Shown: positions 10,901 to 19,986 of the stretch, piece by piece
How positions within the stretch are numbered: the first letter of the stretch is position 1
Layout: each line of letters starts with the position of its first letter
NCBI GenBank assembly: GCA_036897625.1
Contig: JAYMTA010000494.1
Span: forward strand, 1-27,871
Reading direction: 5' to 3'
DNA length: 27,871 nt
From: Pelargonium cotyledonis
Lineage: Eukaryota > Streptophyta > Magnoliopsida > Geraniales > Geraniaceae
Notes under the pieces: model-generated
Seen by the model: only the letters and a program-made list of their open reading frames with translations
What the model was told of the DNA's origin: nothing
The model's database searches: none
Program-made: the position numbers and the translations under genes

Positions 10901-12543
10901 ATGTGGAGCTAATGTCAATTTTTAAAAATCAATTTCCATTAAGTTTTATATCTGGAAGACCAACTTCTTGTTACAAGGAACATTTGACAACAACTCATTC
11001 AAACAAATAACTAAGGACAAGCTTGTATTCACTAGGGGTTGGCACTCGGTAGTCAATATTAATTCAGTGAGCGTCTTAATTATAAAAAAATTGGATTTGG
11101 AATGAGACACATGACCAAAAAAATCATTATCCAAACATGAATTTAAAGAATCTCATTCTTGATTCACATTCCTGAACAAAAATTCTAATTCAAACGCTAC
11201 CTCACTTCAATGAGGCAAACAATGATGGATTACTGATAGTGCATATCTCATATATATAAGTCATGGGAAAATGGTGTCTACCTTTTTTCTTTTTTTCTTT
11301 TTTACATTCCTAAAATGTTGATCATATAGGATATACAACCATAGAGGCAAACCCAAATTCCTTGCATATATAAAGAGTCAAGCAATAAGCAACATTTAAG
11401 CTTTGTTTGGGTAAAAGTAATGTTGAAATTGTCAAAGAGGCTGGGGTAAAAAGTAAACAAATTTTCTGAGTTCTATCCATTTATTCCAAACAAAGCCTCC
11501 AAAGCCAACTCGTGAAAAGAGAGCTAAATAAAAAAATAATAACATATTTTTTGAGACAATCGATACACATTAAACAATGTTGATGCTTATAAAAAGGATT
11601 ACATTCCCAAACACCTAACAAAAACAAAGCAAAAATTACGGAAAACAATTACTATACAAATAAAAATATCTTAGTATAATTATTATCTTCATTTAGCTCA
11701 AGAATCGAGATCAATCTGAATCTCGTGCTAATTTGACAAAAACAAAGCATTTTATTTTTCAGGAACATCCTCAGAATAGACGAGGTGGTTGAAGAACACC
11801 TAAAACACAAATTAGCTCTAGATCACTCCAATCTAGAGTTAATATGAGAAATGCAAATACATTATAATGTTGCTATTAAAACATTTTTTACAATTGAATT
11901 GACAGTACCTTAGAAGAACAGCTAAAACGCTAAAACACACACACACAAATAGCTAGAAATCACTCTAATATCCTGAGCTAATATGAGAAGAAAAAAAAAC
12001 ATGTTAAAACATCATCACAATTGAATTGAGAGTAGAATAACAACTGGAACATGCACAATCAGCTCGATATCAATCTAAACTAGCGTTAATTTGACAAGAA
12101 CATAAACATCTTCATTGTTCCTTCAACAATATCACAATTGAACTGACCGTACCATAGAAGAACAGCCAAAAAAACACGGAACAATTTTCAGTAAGCAGAA
12201 ATCAAAATCAACAGCGCAATCAAGTATTCACACCAATCAACAGCGTCAAAGAAGTTCCAAAAAAATGCTAGACCACAAAAATCAATCAAACAATAAAAAA
12301 AAAAAAAATTCGAGAAGAGAAGACTCACAGCTTGTCGCGGAGCTCAAAGGTGTCCTTGTGCGAACCAAGTGAATTGACGAGGCGGTTGAAGGAGGCAACC
12401 GCCGTGTTGATTTGGAAGATTCCGGCGGCGACGGCCTGAGACGGCTCAAGTTGCTGCAACTGCCTCTCTCTAGTGTACCACGACTGCCTCTGGCTCTGAC
12501 CAACCGCCACGCGCCTACCTGCCTCCAGATCTTGGAAGCTCAT
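7838..12543 (-). CDS. SYP22: Qa-SNARE syntaxin, SYP2 group (SYP22/VAM3-like), 7 exons
   Basis: Syntaxin of prevacuolar and vacuolar membranes that pairs with Qb, Qc and R SNAREs for fusion of transport vesicles with the vacuole. Exons in order of transcription: 12329-12543, 10528-10621, 10261-10400, 9977-10060, 8999-9156, 8543-8643, 7838-7903; all introns are GT-AG and the phases match. The product is 285 aa. It starts MSFQDLEAG as in known SYP22 proteins; the N-terminal three-helix (Habc) domain runs from about 37 to 150 and includes [13 protein letters not shown] and [13 protein letters not shown]. The SNARE helix is about 187-250, with the zero-layer glutamine Q226 in HDQG. The last exon encodes only the membrane anchor (265-285, [21 protein letters not shown]-type hydrophobic run), so the protein is tail-anchored. 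The N-terminal linker (about residues 10-34, rich in Q and R) looks longer than in Arabidopsis as I recall it. The exact member (SYP21/22/23) is uncertain. Confidence 0.93.
7964..7992 (+). repeat. (CT)n microsatellite in SYP22 intron 6
   Basis: About 14 CT units lie in the last intron of the SYP22-like gene, 60 bp upstream (in gene sense) of the membrane-anchor exon. In gene sense it reads as GA, so it is not the polypyrimidine tract. Confidence 0.85.
8675..8935. repeat. Dispersed 'ggaccaaatt' repeat in SYP22 intron 5
   Basis: The words 'agtggtccctgaact', 'accaaaatggtcctccaactattgaaagccgactaaaat', 'gtcggggactattttggacgg' and 'gaaccaaattgatc' match, diverged and partly inverted, the array at 19100-19553. 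This is the same old repeat family, here filling most of the 355-bp intron 5 (8644-8998). Confidence 0.5.
9690..9832. mobile_element. hAT-like MITE remnant in SYP22 intron 4
   Basis: The stretch is rich in 'cgggtcgggtt', 'caacccgcac' and 'ccacacattttac' words shared with elements in the MIOX and BPA1-like introns. Its right end reads, inverted, TAGAGCTTACAACTCGGG, like the terminus of the 23483-23726 element. I cannot place the left end, so it may be truncated. Confidence 0.4.
11067..11201. mobile_element. Fold-back MITE in SYP22 intron 1
   Basis: The right arm (inverted: GGTAGCGTTTGAATTAGAA, then 'ttgttcaggaatgtgaatcaagaatgag') closely matches the left arm of the 6700-6843 element. The left arm here begins GTGAGCGTCTTAATTATAA. 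Flanking trinucleotides are TCA on both sides, a possible 3-bp target duplication. It is non-coding and about 135 bp long. Confidence 0.5.
11400..11496. mobile_element. 97-bp MITE-like element with 11-bp perfect inverted ends
   Basis: GCTTTGTTTGG at 11400-11410 is exactly repeated in inverted form at 11486-11496 (CCAAACAAAGC). The ends are of the 'GGCTTTGTTTGG' kind common in plant non-autonomous DNA transposons. I could not find a convincing target duplication. It lies in the 1.7-kb first intron of the SYP22-like gene. Confidence 0.45.
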
Positions 12544-12624
12544 GCTGAATTCGCTCGGAGATTCAGAAAAAATCTCGATCTAGAAGGTTCTGGTCTCTTC
12601 TTCGTCTGGTTCTAGTCGGAGGAA

Positions 12625-12643
12625 AGAGAGAGAGAGAGAGAGA
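12625..12643 (+). repeat. (AG)n tract in the SYP22 leader region
   Basis: Short AG microsatellite 82 bp upstream of the SYP22-like start codon. In gene sense it is a CT tract, a common feature of plant 5' UTRs and core promoters. Confidence 0.7.
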
Positions 12644-12734
12644 TTTGGAGACGATGAGAGAAATGGAATTGAGAAGGCGTGGAAGTTTGTTTTCTCTTCC
12701 TTTTTAACTGTTCCTTGCTATTGCTTGCTTCCAA

Positions 12735-12885
12735 GTCAATGTGGAATTTGCGGGAGGAAATTTCCGTGGCCCCCGCTGGAAATTAAGGTGAAATTTTTGG
12801 GAATTTTGCTGTTTGGCAATTGGGTTGGTTTGGTTCTCCGAGCAGATTCGGTTTGTTTGGGAGTATTTGACGGATGGATCAAGGA
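12735..12885 (+). repeat. Direct repeat, copy 1 (partner at 13540-13675)
   Basis: Copy 1 contains 'aggaaatttccgtgg', 'gctggaaa', then 'ctgtttggcaattgggttgg' at 12809, 'cggtttgtttgggagtatttgacgg' near 12849. The same order of words recurs from 13540 with 'ctgtttggcaattgggttgg' at 13596, an offset of 787 bp. Confidence 0.75.
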
Positions 12886-13539
12886 AAATGTTTTATTTTA
12901 CTATACTTTATTTTTTGTTACAATTTGATTTTCGAGAGTGTCAAGTCTATCGCTACGATGACGAGTGTTTGCTTGATAGCAAGTCAATGTGTTGTAAAGT
13001 TTAAAAAACAACAGAAGCATGTATTCAATGTGAGTTTTTCGATTAGTGTGTGCGCAGAGCAACTAGAGATAGGTGGCAGTGATGACAGTTGCAAGAAAGG
13101 TGAAGGTGATGGTTCGGTTAGAATTATCGGACCAGTTTTCGAGTTTGTTATTAAATCAAATGGCATATTCGGTGGTGGCGAAGGGCGGTTGGTATAGACT
13201 TTCACATGATCATCTTAAGTTTTATGTTGTCAATTGTTTGTACTCTTTAGGTTGGGAGAGTATTAATTGACCTTTAGCTTGATTATCCAGTAATATATGA
13301 TGAGAAGGATTTCAATGTTTTTTGCTTGATTATTTACAGTATTTTAACCATTGTGATTCAATTTGGCAGTGTCAATTTTTTGTTTGCGAATTAGTTTGTG
13401 AATATAGAGTGGCTCACGAGTTAGTAAGCGAACGACTTCTTTGTTAAACTTGTCTAGATGAGTTAATTTTTAAACGCTTAGTTTTGTTTTATATGTTTTT
13501 TGTGTGTGTGTGATTGTTTTAGTTTTTTTATTGTTAGGA

Positions 13540-13675
13540 AATTTGTGTAAGTTGCGAAGGAAATTTCAATTGGTTCTAGCGGAAAATAAGTTTGGCTGTT
13601 TGGCAATTGGGTTGGTTTGGCTCCCTTAGCGGTGCGTTTGGTTTGTTTGGGACTATTTGACGGATAGATAGCTTC
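13540..13675 (+). repeat. Direct repeat, copy 2 (partner at 12735-12885)
   Basis: Matches copy 1 in the same orientation: 'aggaaatttc', 'tagcggaaaata', 'ctgtttggcaattgggttgg' and 'tttggtttgtttgggactatttgacggat'. The central 25 bases are identical between the copies. It could be a segmental duplication or the two ends of an inserted element. Confidence 0.75.
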
Positions 13676-14025
13676 TAACAAATTAGTTGGGGTGGTGTTG
13701 TTGGATTGGGTCCTCAAACTCCACCTACACTATTTCCTTAACCGTTGACTTCATTGGTATTTATTGGTAATTTTTTAGGACATTTGTTAGTGTTAGAACT
13801 ATCCAATAATGTACTTCCATAAAGTTATTATTTTTTTCTTTTTGAAGGATAACGTGAAGAGCTTTGTTACGAAAGTAGATCAGCAGATAACAGATTTGTG
13901 AGTGGTGCAATATAATCTACTTCTACCTATCCAATAGAACCCGTTACAGACTTAGACGAACGCGCCAAAGTGTGAACAACACAATTCGTGTCTATCTTAA
14001 CATAAGAAAAAACCAAACTATCAAA

Positions 14026-14348
14026 CTAATTCGAAAAAGTTAAAATGTCAGTATAAATCAGACCCAAGGCACTAATATCCCCCCCTCCAGTCTGCAAGGC
14101 CCGAACCACTTGAAGAGCATTAGTCTCCACTATCATCGATCTCCACCCCATCATGATGAACCAGCTTAGCGCTTCCTTAATCGCAATAGCTTCTGCATGG
14201 AGAGGATTGAGAGCTGTTGGGCACCCGACCTGACCCCCTCCCAAGCACACCCCGCTAGAATTACGAACAACCCATCCAACCCAGCACGGTCGGACCTCTC
14301 AAACACGACACCATCAATATTAACTTTCACAAAGGGGGCAGCAGGCCA
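14026..14348 (-). pseudogene. Broken RNase H domain fragment of a plant retroelement
   Basis: In minus-strand order the pieces read WPAAPFVKVNIDG (first-Asp strand of the fold), then DRAGLDG, then after a frame change VVRNSSGVCLGG, LHAEAIAIKEAL (the catalytic-Glu helix) and SMIVETNALQVVRAL, ending at a stop at 14026. This order is that of the RNase H-like domain (RVT_3 type) found at the end of plant non-LTR retroelements and in many degraded copies. The frame changes near 14268, and the usual VETD has become VETN, losing a catalytic Asp. No reverse transcriptase region is visible upstream. It is a dead fragment. Confidence 0.72.
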
Positions 14349-15264
14349 TAAATAATGGTTGGCACTCGATGTTCTGATACAATTGATAACACGCACAGGT
14401 TTGTGCGAGCTTTGGATCACAGTTGAATTGTAAAGTAAAGAGATGTACAAGTTTATCAACTCAGTCCATACTTTGTTTATTGTTAACCCGTCCTAAAATT
14501 TTAAACATTTCTATATAGCGCAATCTAAAATTGTAATAACTTGAATTGTTTTTTTCGATGTTTGGACATTTGGTATTACCTTGTCAACTATACTCCTGAT
14601 CCCACTTATTTGGCTGTTTCAATAACGTTTTATTTTCTTCTTATATTTTTTGTTGATCAGTACACAAAATCACATTCATGTCGTGAATTATCTATAAATA
14701 TGAATTCACCGGATCAAATCTTCTCAACTTACAGTTTACACATTTAATATGGTTCATTGTTTCATCGATCACCGCTTTGATGCTAAATTGCCGCACCAGA
14801 GAGATTTGGTGCAGCTCTCAAAGCTTATCTAGTCATAAACCGGAAACGACATGTTCATTTCGTCCATAATAATTCATTTGTGATGTTATATTATAAAATA
14901 CTTTTGATAAAGGTTTAGAATTAATAAATGACATAAAATGATATTTGAAAACTTTAAAACAAAGTTCGAATAATTGTGTTTTGAAATGGATTCTTTTCGG
15001 TTATGCTTGGGGAGGCTTATGCATGACAATTATCTCTCGTTATGAAAGTGATGCGGGTCTCGAAAGTAAATTTTAAATATTTGGAGATCAAGTTCAAATT
15101 GTTAGCTTAAAGTTAAAGAAAAAAAAAAAAAAACTCTTTATTGTAGGGTTGGAAAAACATGGTGTACCGCAGGGATATTTTGGTCCAACAAAAACAAAAT
15201 ACACCAAACATGAGCCGCAAAACAGAAGATCCCACCTCCTCTGGTACCGCCAATCCGCACTCGC

Positions 15265-15270
15265 CACGTG
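15265..15270 (+). promoter_or_regulatory. G-box (CACGTG) upstream of the BPA1-like gene
   Basis: CACGTG in the context 'tcgccacgtgtaac' sits 138 bp before the start codon, within the likely proximal promoter. I see no clear TATA box nearby. The same 'ccacgtgtaa' context occurs upstream of the HSFA1-like gene at 1540-1549. Confidence 0.4.
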
Positions 15271-15399
15271 TAACGAAAATATAGTTCCGTAAAATTTTGT
15301 CACACAACCTTCACTTCGATACCATCGTCTCTCTCTCTGGAAATACATTTTGATTTTATCGGCAACTTTTTGGTTCAGATTCAGTGAAGCAAAGCAAAC

Positions 15400-15697
15400 G
15401 AGACTCCATGTCGGTAAGTTCATTTTCTAGTCTGTAATCAATCTGTTTGGTTGCCGAGAAATTGATTGAGAATTGAAGTAACTAAGAGTACTGAGAACCG
15501 CAACTTGATCGATTTTTATTTTGATTTTCAGACGTTTTTTTTTTTGTTAAGCGACTAACTAGTCCTTGATAACTTGAGTCTATGTCAGTAATTTTATTTT
15601 CTCGTCTGGAACGAATTTGTTTGGTTGCCGAGAAAGTGATTGAGAATTGAAGTAACAAAGAGCAATGAGAATCACAATCATACCTGATTTTGGTTTA
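15400..15697 (+). repeat. Tandem duplication of the BPA1-like start exon and donor
   Basis: Copy 1 (15400-15532) and copy 2 (15575-15697) are 174 bp apart. Both contain the start codon plus serine codon, a splice donor, and downstream 'tgtttggttgccgagaaa.tgattgagaattgaagtaac' with only scattered differences. The start/donor is ATGTCG|GTAAGT at 15408 and ATGTCA|GTAATT at 15582; both encode Met-Ser in the same phase. Confidence 0.85.
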
Positions 15698-18600
15698 GTT
15701 ACATCCTTTTTATGAAATTGGTACTTGTAATTGGATCGGAGAGGAGTTTGATCAGGAATTGATTTATGAACGTGTTTTAATCGGTTTTGGATACCATGAA
15801 TATTGATTTTGTGCTGTGTACTATCGATTCTTGTGTTTGACTGCTTGCATAACGCGGCCTGTGAATTTGCTAGATCTGGCTGATATGAGTTGCGTGTGGT
15901 TTGGTTTATTCTATTTTTATTTTCGATTTTTGTTGCAATCTAGTGTGTTAGAATGGCATGAAGATATGTTGAATAGCTTTGATCATTGATTTCTTTGAAC
16001 TTAGATTACAGTTTTACTCTTTGTAGTTTCGATTTGAGGCCTTTTGAAATTTGTATGTATGTCGTGTGTGTTATTGATATTTTATTTTTGCTATTCAACT
16101 TTACCATTGGAGAGTGATCTAGCTGATATGAATTGTATGTTGTTCTGGTATATTCGGTTTTTTATTTTAATGGGTATGAGCACTCATTTCTTAGAACTTA
16201 TATTATAGTTTTGCTCTTTGGAGTTTGGAACTGTTAGCTTGATACGCCATCACTTGTTCTCCTATAATTTGTCACTGAGAAATAATTTTGAAGCGTTTTG
16301 GAAATTGTATTTTCTGTAAGTTCAACTATTGATATGTTGGTCTTAGTTGTTTAACTTTTCTATTGGAGAATGGTTTTCTACCATACAACCCTGTCTACTA
16401 TTGCAAAGGAATTTCTAGATGTTAATAGACCAATTATATGATTATCTTGACTATAACTTGATTTTCTTTCCTCTATATACTAGAGATTGTTGTGAAAAAT
16501 TTAGTGACAAAATAAAATAATCATGCAATATAATGGTTCTTTACACTGTATACACCTTTTCCTCAAGATAAAGTCTGCTATATGGGTTTTCAGTTTGTTA
16601 CAAAAGCAACTAGCTAGGGATTGAAATGGCTGTCTTGATTGTGCTTTAACGAATTATAGGATATTTGGAATGTAGACGGCACTTGCTTGATCATGTAAGA
16701 AGGGAAAATGGGATAAGTGGGAGTATGGCGATGTTCTTCTTACTTTCTCTAGGGAAGATTGGTGTCTCTGTTTGCGTTGTCTATTTATTTTGAGTGATTT
16801 TTAGAAGAGAACTAAAATCTTTTAATGGTCGGGTATATTTTACGGGTGGTCAAGGGAGATGGAGGTTGTTAGGCTGCTCATCTTGTTGCATATTTATCTT
16901 ATAGGAACATGTTATGATTGATACAATATCCGAGGAGGCAGTTTTTTTTTTTGTTTCTTTACTACTTGGTTCTTTGCATTTAAGCCATTCAGTAATGTTT
17001 GCTGGTTTAGCCAAGTCAATGGAAGTTTGTTGCTATTTTGGCTTCAGTTATGTGGTGCTGAATGATCATTTTGATTTTGTGTATCCTCTATTATTTTTTT
17101 CCCGATAGCCGAGTTGTTCATATAATGACACCATTCGCATAAAATCTCTTAAATATTATTTCAACTTGCTAACTATGTTTGAAATCAATTTTTTCATATG
17201 TAATTGACATTTCTGTATATTTGACTCTTGTTATTGCAGTCACAGACAAGAACAGTGAAAGTCAGCAATGTTTCGTTCAGTGCATCTGAATATGATATGA
17301 AGGAATTTTTTTCCTTTTCTGGTGAAATTGAATATGTTGGAATGTATAGGTTAGATATTTTTTTTAGCTTATTTCTGTCAAGTGCTTCAAAAAAGGAATA
17401 ATTTTGAGTAACCTTTGTTTAGATTCTTGTGAAAGAATTTATGTTCCTTTTCTTTCCGTCCTTGCTAAAGTCCACAAAGCACCTCAATTTTCTTATGTTA
17501 ATTCCTCATTTTTATTTTATTTTTACTTTTTCCAGTTACAACGAGCGGTCTCAAGTTGCATATGTTATCTTCAAGGATCCTCAAGGGGCAGAAACGGCAG
17601 TTCTTCTTTCCGTATGTTCTCTTCTAATTAATACCTTATTCATATTCATTGTTTTATTAATATTTCGTCATGAACATTTATACGCTGTGATTGGAATTTG
17701 TTGAACTGTTTCTAGATTTTTCATGTTGATGTCAATGCGTCTAATCGACAAAACAGTTGTTTTATTAATGACTTTGTCAAACCACAATGCGCCAAGTGTA
17801 CAATATATCTTATAAACCGGACGCTCTGAGCCAGTAATATATGAGAGGGTGGTGGTATCACTCATGTCGGATTGTTATTCGTTTAAACGTAAATTTGAAC
17901 CACAAAAGTAACAAAAACAGTTTTTCTTTTCTTTTCTTTTTCTTGTAGATTGAGAAATCACTTTGTACAAAATTTGGGACAAAAAGCATAGTTCAATTAT
18001 GCTTTCATTGGCAGATACAAATTGTTCGTCTTCAGTTATCATTTTTACTTCTATGTGAGTAACCTTTTGTTGTCTTTCAGGGAGCTACAATTGTCGATCA
18101 GTCTGTTACCATAGTTCTCGATCCTGAGTACACTCTCCCAGCTGATGTTGCAGCACTAGCGAGGGTAATTTATATTCCAAGACTTTCTTTTTATTTACTT
18201 GGGATGATCATTACTTAAAAAATAAAATAGTTCAACACCTCTTGGCCCTAGTCTCTAGTGCAAATAGATGTGGCAATTCGGGTTTTGGTCGGATCCGGGT
18301 TGATAAGACCAAATCTGAACCCAACCTGCAAGAGATGCGGGCTGTGGGATTTGTATAGAAAATGGGTAGGTTGAGTGCGATCCATTTTATCCTTTCTGAA
18401 ACTATAGACTTCTGTAATCTCCACAGGCACAGCAAAACAGTACAGCAACTGAAGCTACGACCGCTGCTCAAAAGGCAGAGGATGTTGTCAGCACCATGTT
18501 AGCCCGAGGGTTCATTTTAGGCAAAGATGCGCTAAACCAAGCCAAGGCTTTCGACGAAAAGCTCCAGTTCACTTCCACTGCCACAGCCAAAGTCGCTTCA

Positions 18601-18969
18601 CTGGATCAAAAAATTGGCCTCACGGATAAAATCAGCGCTGGCACAACCATTGTGAACGATAAAGTTCGGGACTTGGATCAGAAATACCAAGTTTCCGAAA
18701 AAACCAAATCTGCTTTCTCTGCTGCCGAGCAGACTATCATGAAGAACCGTTACATATTGACGGGAGCTTCATGGGTTACTGGTGCATTCAACAGGGTTGC
18801 GAAGGTTGCGGAGGATGTGGGACAGAAGACAAAGGAGAAGGTCTTGGCCGAGGAACAAAGGGAAACGGAAAACGCAGGCTATTCACAGATTCATCAATCT
18901 GATTCTCCGAAAGCTGCTTCAAGCGAGCAAATCTTGAATCCACAACTCTTGCAAGGTTTGATTCTCTGA
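15408..18969 (+). CDS. BPL: BPA1-like RRM protein (binding partner of ACD11 family), 5 exons
   Basis: Member of the BPA1/BPL family, RRM proteins reported to bind the sphingolipid-transfer protein ACD11 and to affect plant cell death and immunity. Exons: 15408-15413 (only ATG TCG), 17240-17349, 17536-17611, 18081-18164, 18427-18969; all introns are GT-AG. The product is 272 aa. An RRM spans about 6-76, with RNP2-like VKVSNV at 8-13 and RNP1-like SQVAYVIF at 44-51, which lacks some of the aromatic residues of true RNA-binding RNPs. The family-specific C-terminal half includes MLARGFILGKDAL, LDQKIGLTDKI and GASWVTGAFNRVAKVAEDVGQKTKEKV, likely amphipathic helices. The two-codon first exon followed by a 1.8-kb intron is inferred: the phase, strong donor and MSxQTRTVKVSN start all fit the family. 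The symbol is a family label; I cannot say which paralogue. Its 3' end faces the CML18-like gene. Confidence 0.9.
15873..16375 (+). repeat. Diverged 243-bp tandem duplication in BPA1-like intron 1
   Basis: Words in order in copy A (from 15873) recur in copy B (from 16116): 'gatctggctgatatgagttg', 'tttctttgaacttagattacagttttactctttg', 'ttttgaaatttgtatgt', 'attgatattt', 'tttaccattggagagtg'. The copies are clearly related but heavily mutated. Confidence 0.65.
18265..18395. mobile_element. hAT-like MITE remnant in BPA1-like intron 4
   Basis: A terminus-like TAGATGTGGCAATTCGGG begins at 18265, followed by 'cggatccgggtt', 'ctgaacccaacctgcaagagatgcggg' and 'gggtaggttgagtgcgatcc'. These words also occur at 24558-24700 in MIOX intron 3. 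The right end is not recognisable. It occupies about half of the 262-bp intron 18165-18426. Confidence 0.45.
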
Positions 18970-19099
18970 TAAATTTACTGTGAGTATTAAAATATGCGTA
19001 TAGAGTTCAGATTCTATACTATCGCTTGTTACTTAATTTTAAATTTGAAGTAGTTAACGTTGAAAATAGGTTGGTTTTGTGTGTACAGCTTTCGTTACG

Positions 19100-19553
19100 T
19101 CAACTAATATGCTCCATGAACTAATTTGATGTTAAATTGTTCCTCGGTTATTGAAAACCAACCAAAATGTACTCGACGGTAACTTCCAATAGTTAACTTG
19201 CGTCGGTAACTATTTGTCAAGTTTTCAATAATTGGAGAACCATAAAATTAGTCTAGGGACCAAACTGTCAATATAATGAACTTATCTAATACTAAATTGT
19301 TCATCAGTTATTGAAAACCGACCAAAATGTCCTCCGAGTTAACTTCCCATAGTTAATTTAGCGGAAGTTAACATTGGGAACCATTTGTCAGTTTTCAATA
19401 GTTGGAGGACCATAAAATTAGCTTTAGGGACCAAATTGGTTAGATCTGATCGTTCATGGATCATTGACGCCAATGACATTTTGGTCGGTTTTTAATAATT
19501 TAAAGACCATAATAGGGACCAAATTGGTTAGATCTGATAGCTCACGGGTCATT
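19100..19553. repeat. Array of a dispersed 'ggaccaaattgg' repeat
   Basis: A unit of about 160 bp containing 'taaattgttc.tc.gttattgaaaacc.accaaaatgt' (19132 and 19293), 'aacttcc.atagtta' and 'gttttcaata.ttggag.accataaaatta' occurs twice. A third, shorter block repeats 'gggaccaaattggttagatctgat' (19427 and 19515, offset 88). Within each unit the outer words are inverted relative to each other, so units can fold back. Related sequence lies in SYP22 intron 5. Confidence 0.7.
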
Positions 19554-19554
19554 C

Positions 19555-19690
19555 TAGAGCTAGCAATTTGGATTCCACAATCCGACCATTTCGGATCATA
19601 ACGGATTTACTCTACAGATATATGGATCAGTTTAGATTAGGCAACTTTTCACATTTTACCCTAAATCCGAAATTCGATCAGAATGAATCT
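19555..19690. mobile_element. Possible hAT-like MITE end
   Basis: TAGAGCTAGCAATTTGGATTCC at 19555 matches the left end of the 5920-6061 element (TAGAGCCAGCAATTTGGACTCG) at 18 of 22 positions. A matching right end and target duplication are not clear, so the extent is a guess. Confidence 0.35.
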
Positions 19691-19986
19691 GGTAGTCATA
19701 GAAATTTAGAAATGCTAGATACTGTTCTTCACTTGCTCATAATTAGAAATAAATAAATATATTATTGGCCAAACAAAACATACCAATATCTCTTCGTAAC
19801 TTCTATCCCAAGCAACCTCAACAAAATTCAAAATTCCACCCTTTCCTTCCATCTCTCTCATCAACCAAACAGGAAAATAGAAAAACACAAAACCAGTTTA
19901 GAATCAGATCTTGCTGACACCTGACCCGCATCTCTTTCGAGTTGGGACCGATCTTATCGACCTAAAATTCGAATTATCAGTACTGT

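Larger units (their letters stand above)
12660..15290. other. Divergent spacer between SYP22-like and BPA1-like genes
   Basis: The two genes point away from each other, so this 2.6 kb must hold both promoters. Apart from those, I see a 130-bp direct repeat (copies near 12735 and 13540) and a broken retroelement RNase H fragment (14026-14348). Overlapping short frames on both strands at 12725-13270 have no recognisable product and no consistent coding signal. Confidence 0.6.
18970..19986. other. Convergent spacer between BPA1-like and CML18-like genes
   Basis: No gene is supported here. The middle is the dispersed-repeat array (19100-19553) followed by a MITE-like end (TAGAGCTAGCAATTTGG at 19555). 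The flanks are the 3' untranslated regions of the two convergent genes. The frame at 19568-19756 lies in the MITE-like part and has no recognisable product. Confidence 0.55.

Noticed and set aside
12725-13270. Cluster of overlapping short frames upstream of SYP22
   Set aside because: They overlap in several frames on both strands, share no family signature and sit in repeated sequence (copy 1 of the 787-bp direct repeat).
14541-14747. 68-codon plus-strand frame
   Set aside because: AT-rich, Phe/Tyr-rich translation typical of chance frames in spacer DNA.
16914-17108. 64-codon frame in BPA1-like intron 1
   Set aside because: It is within the intron just before the true exon at 17240 and has the T-rich composition of introns.
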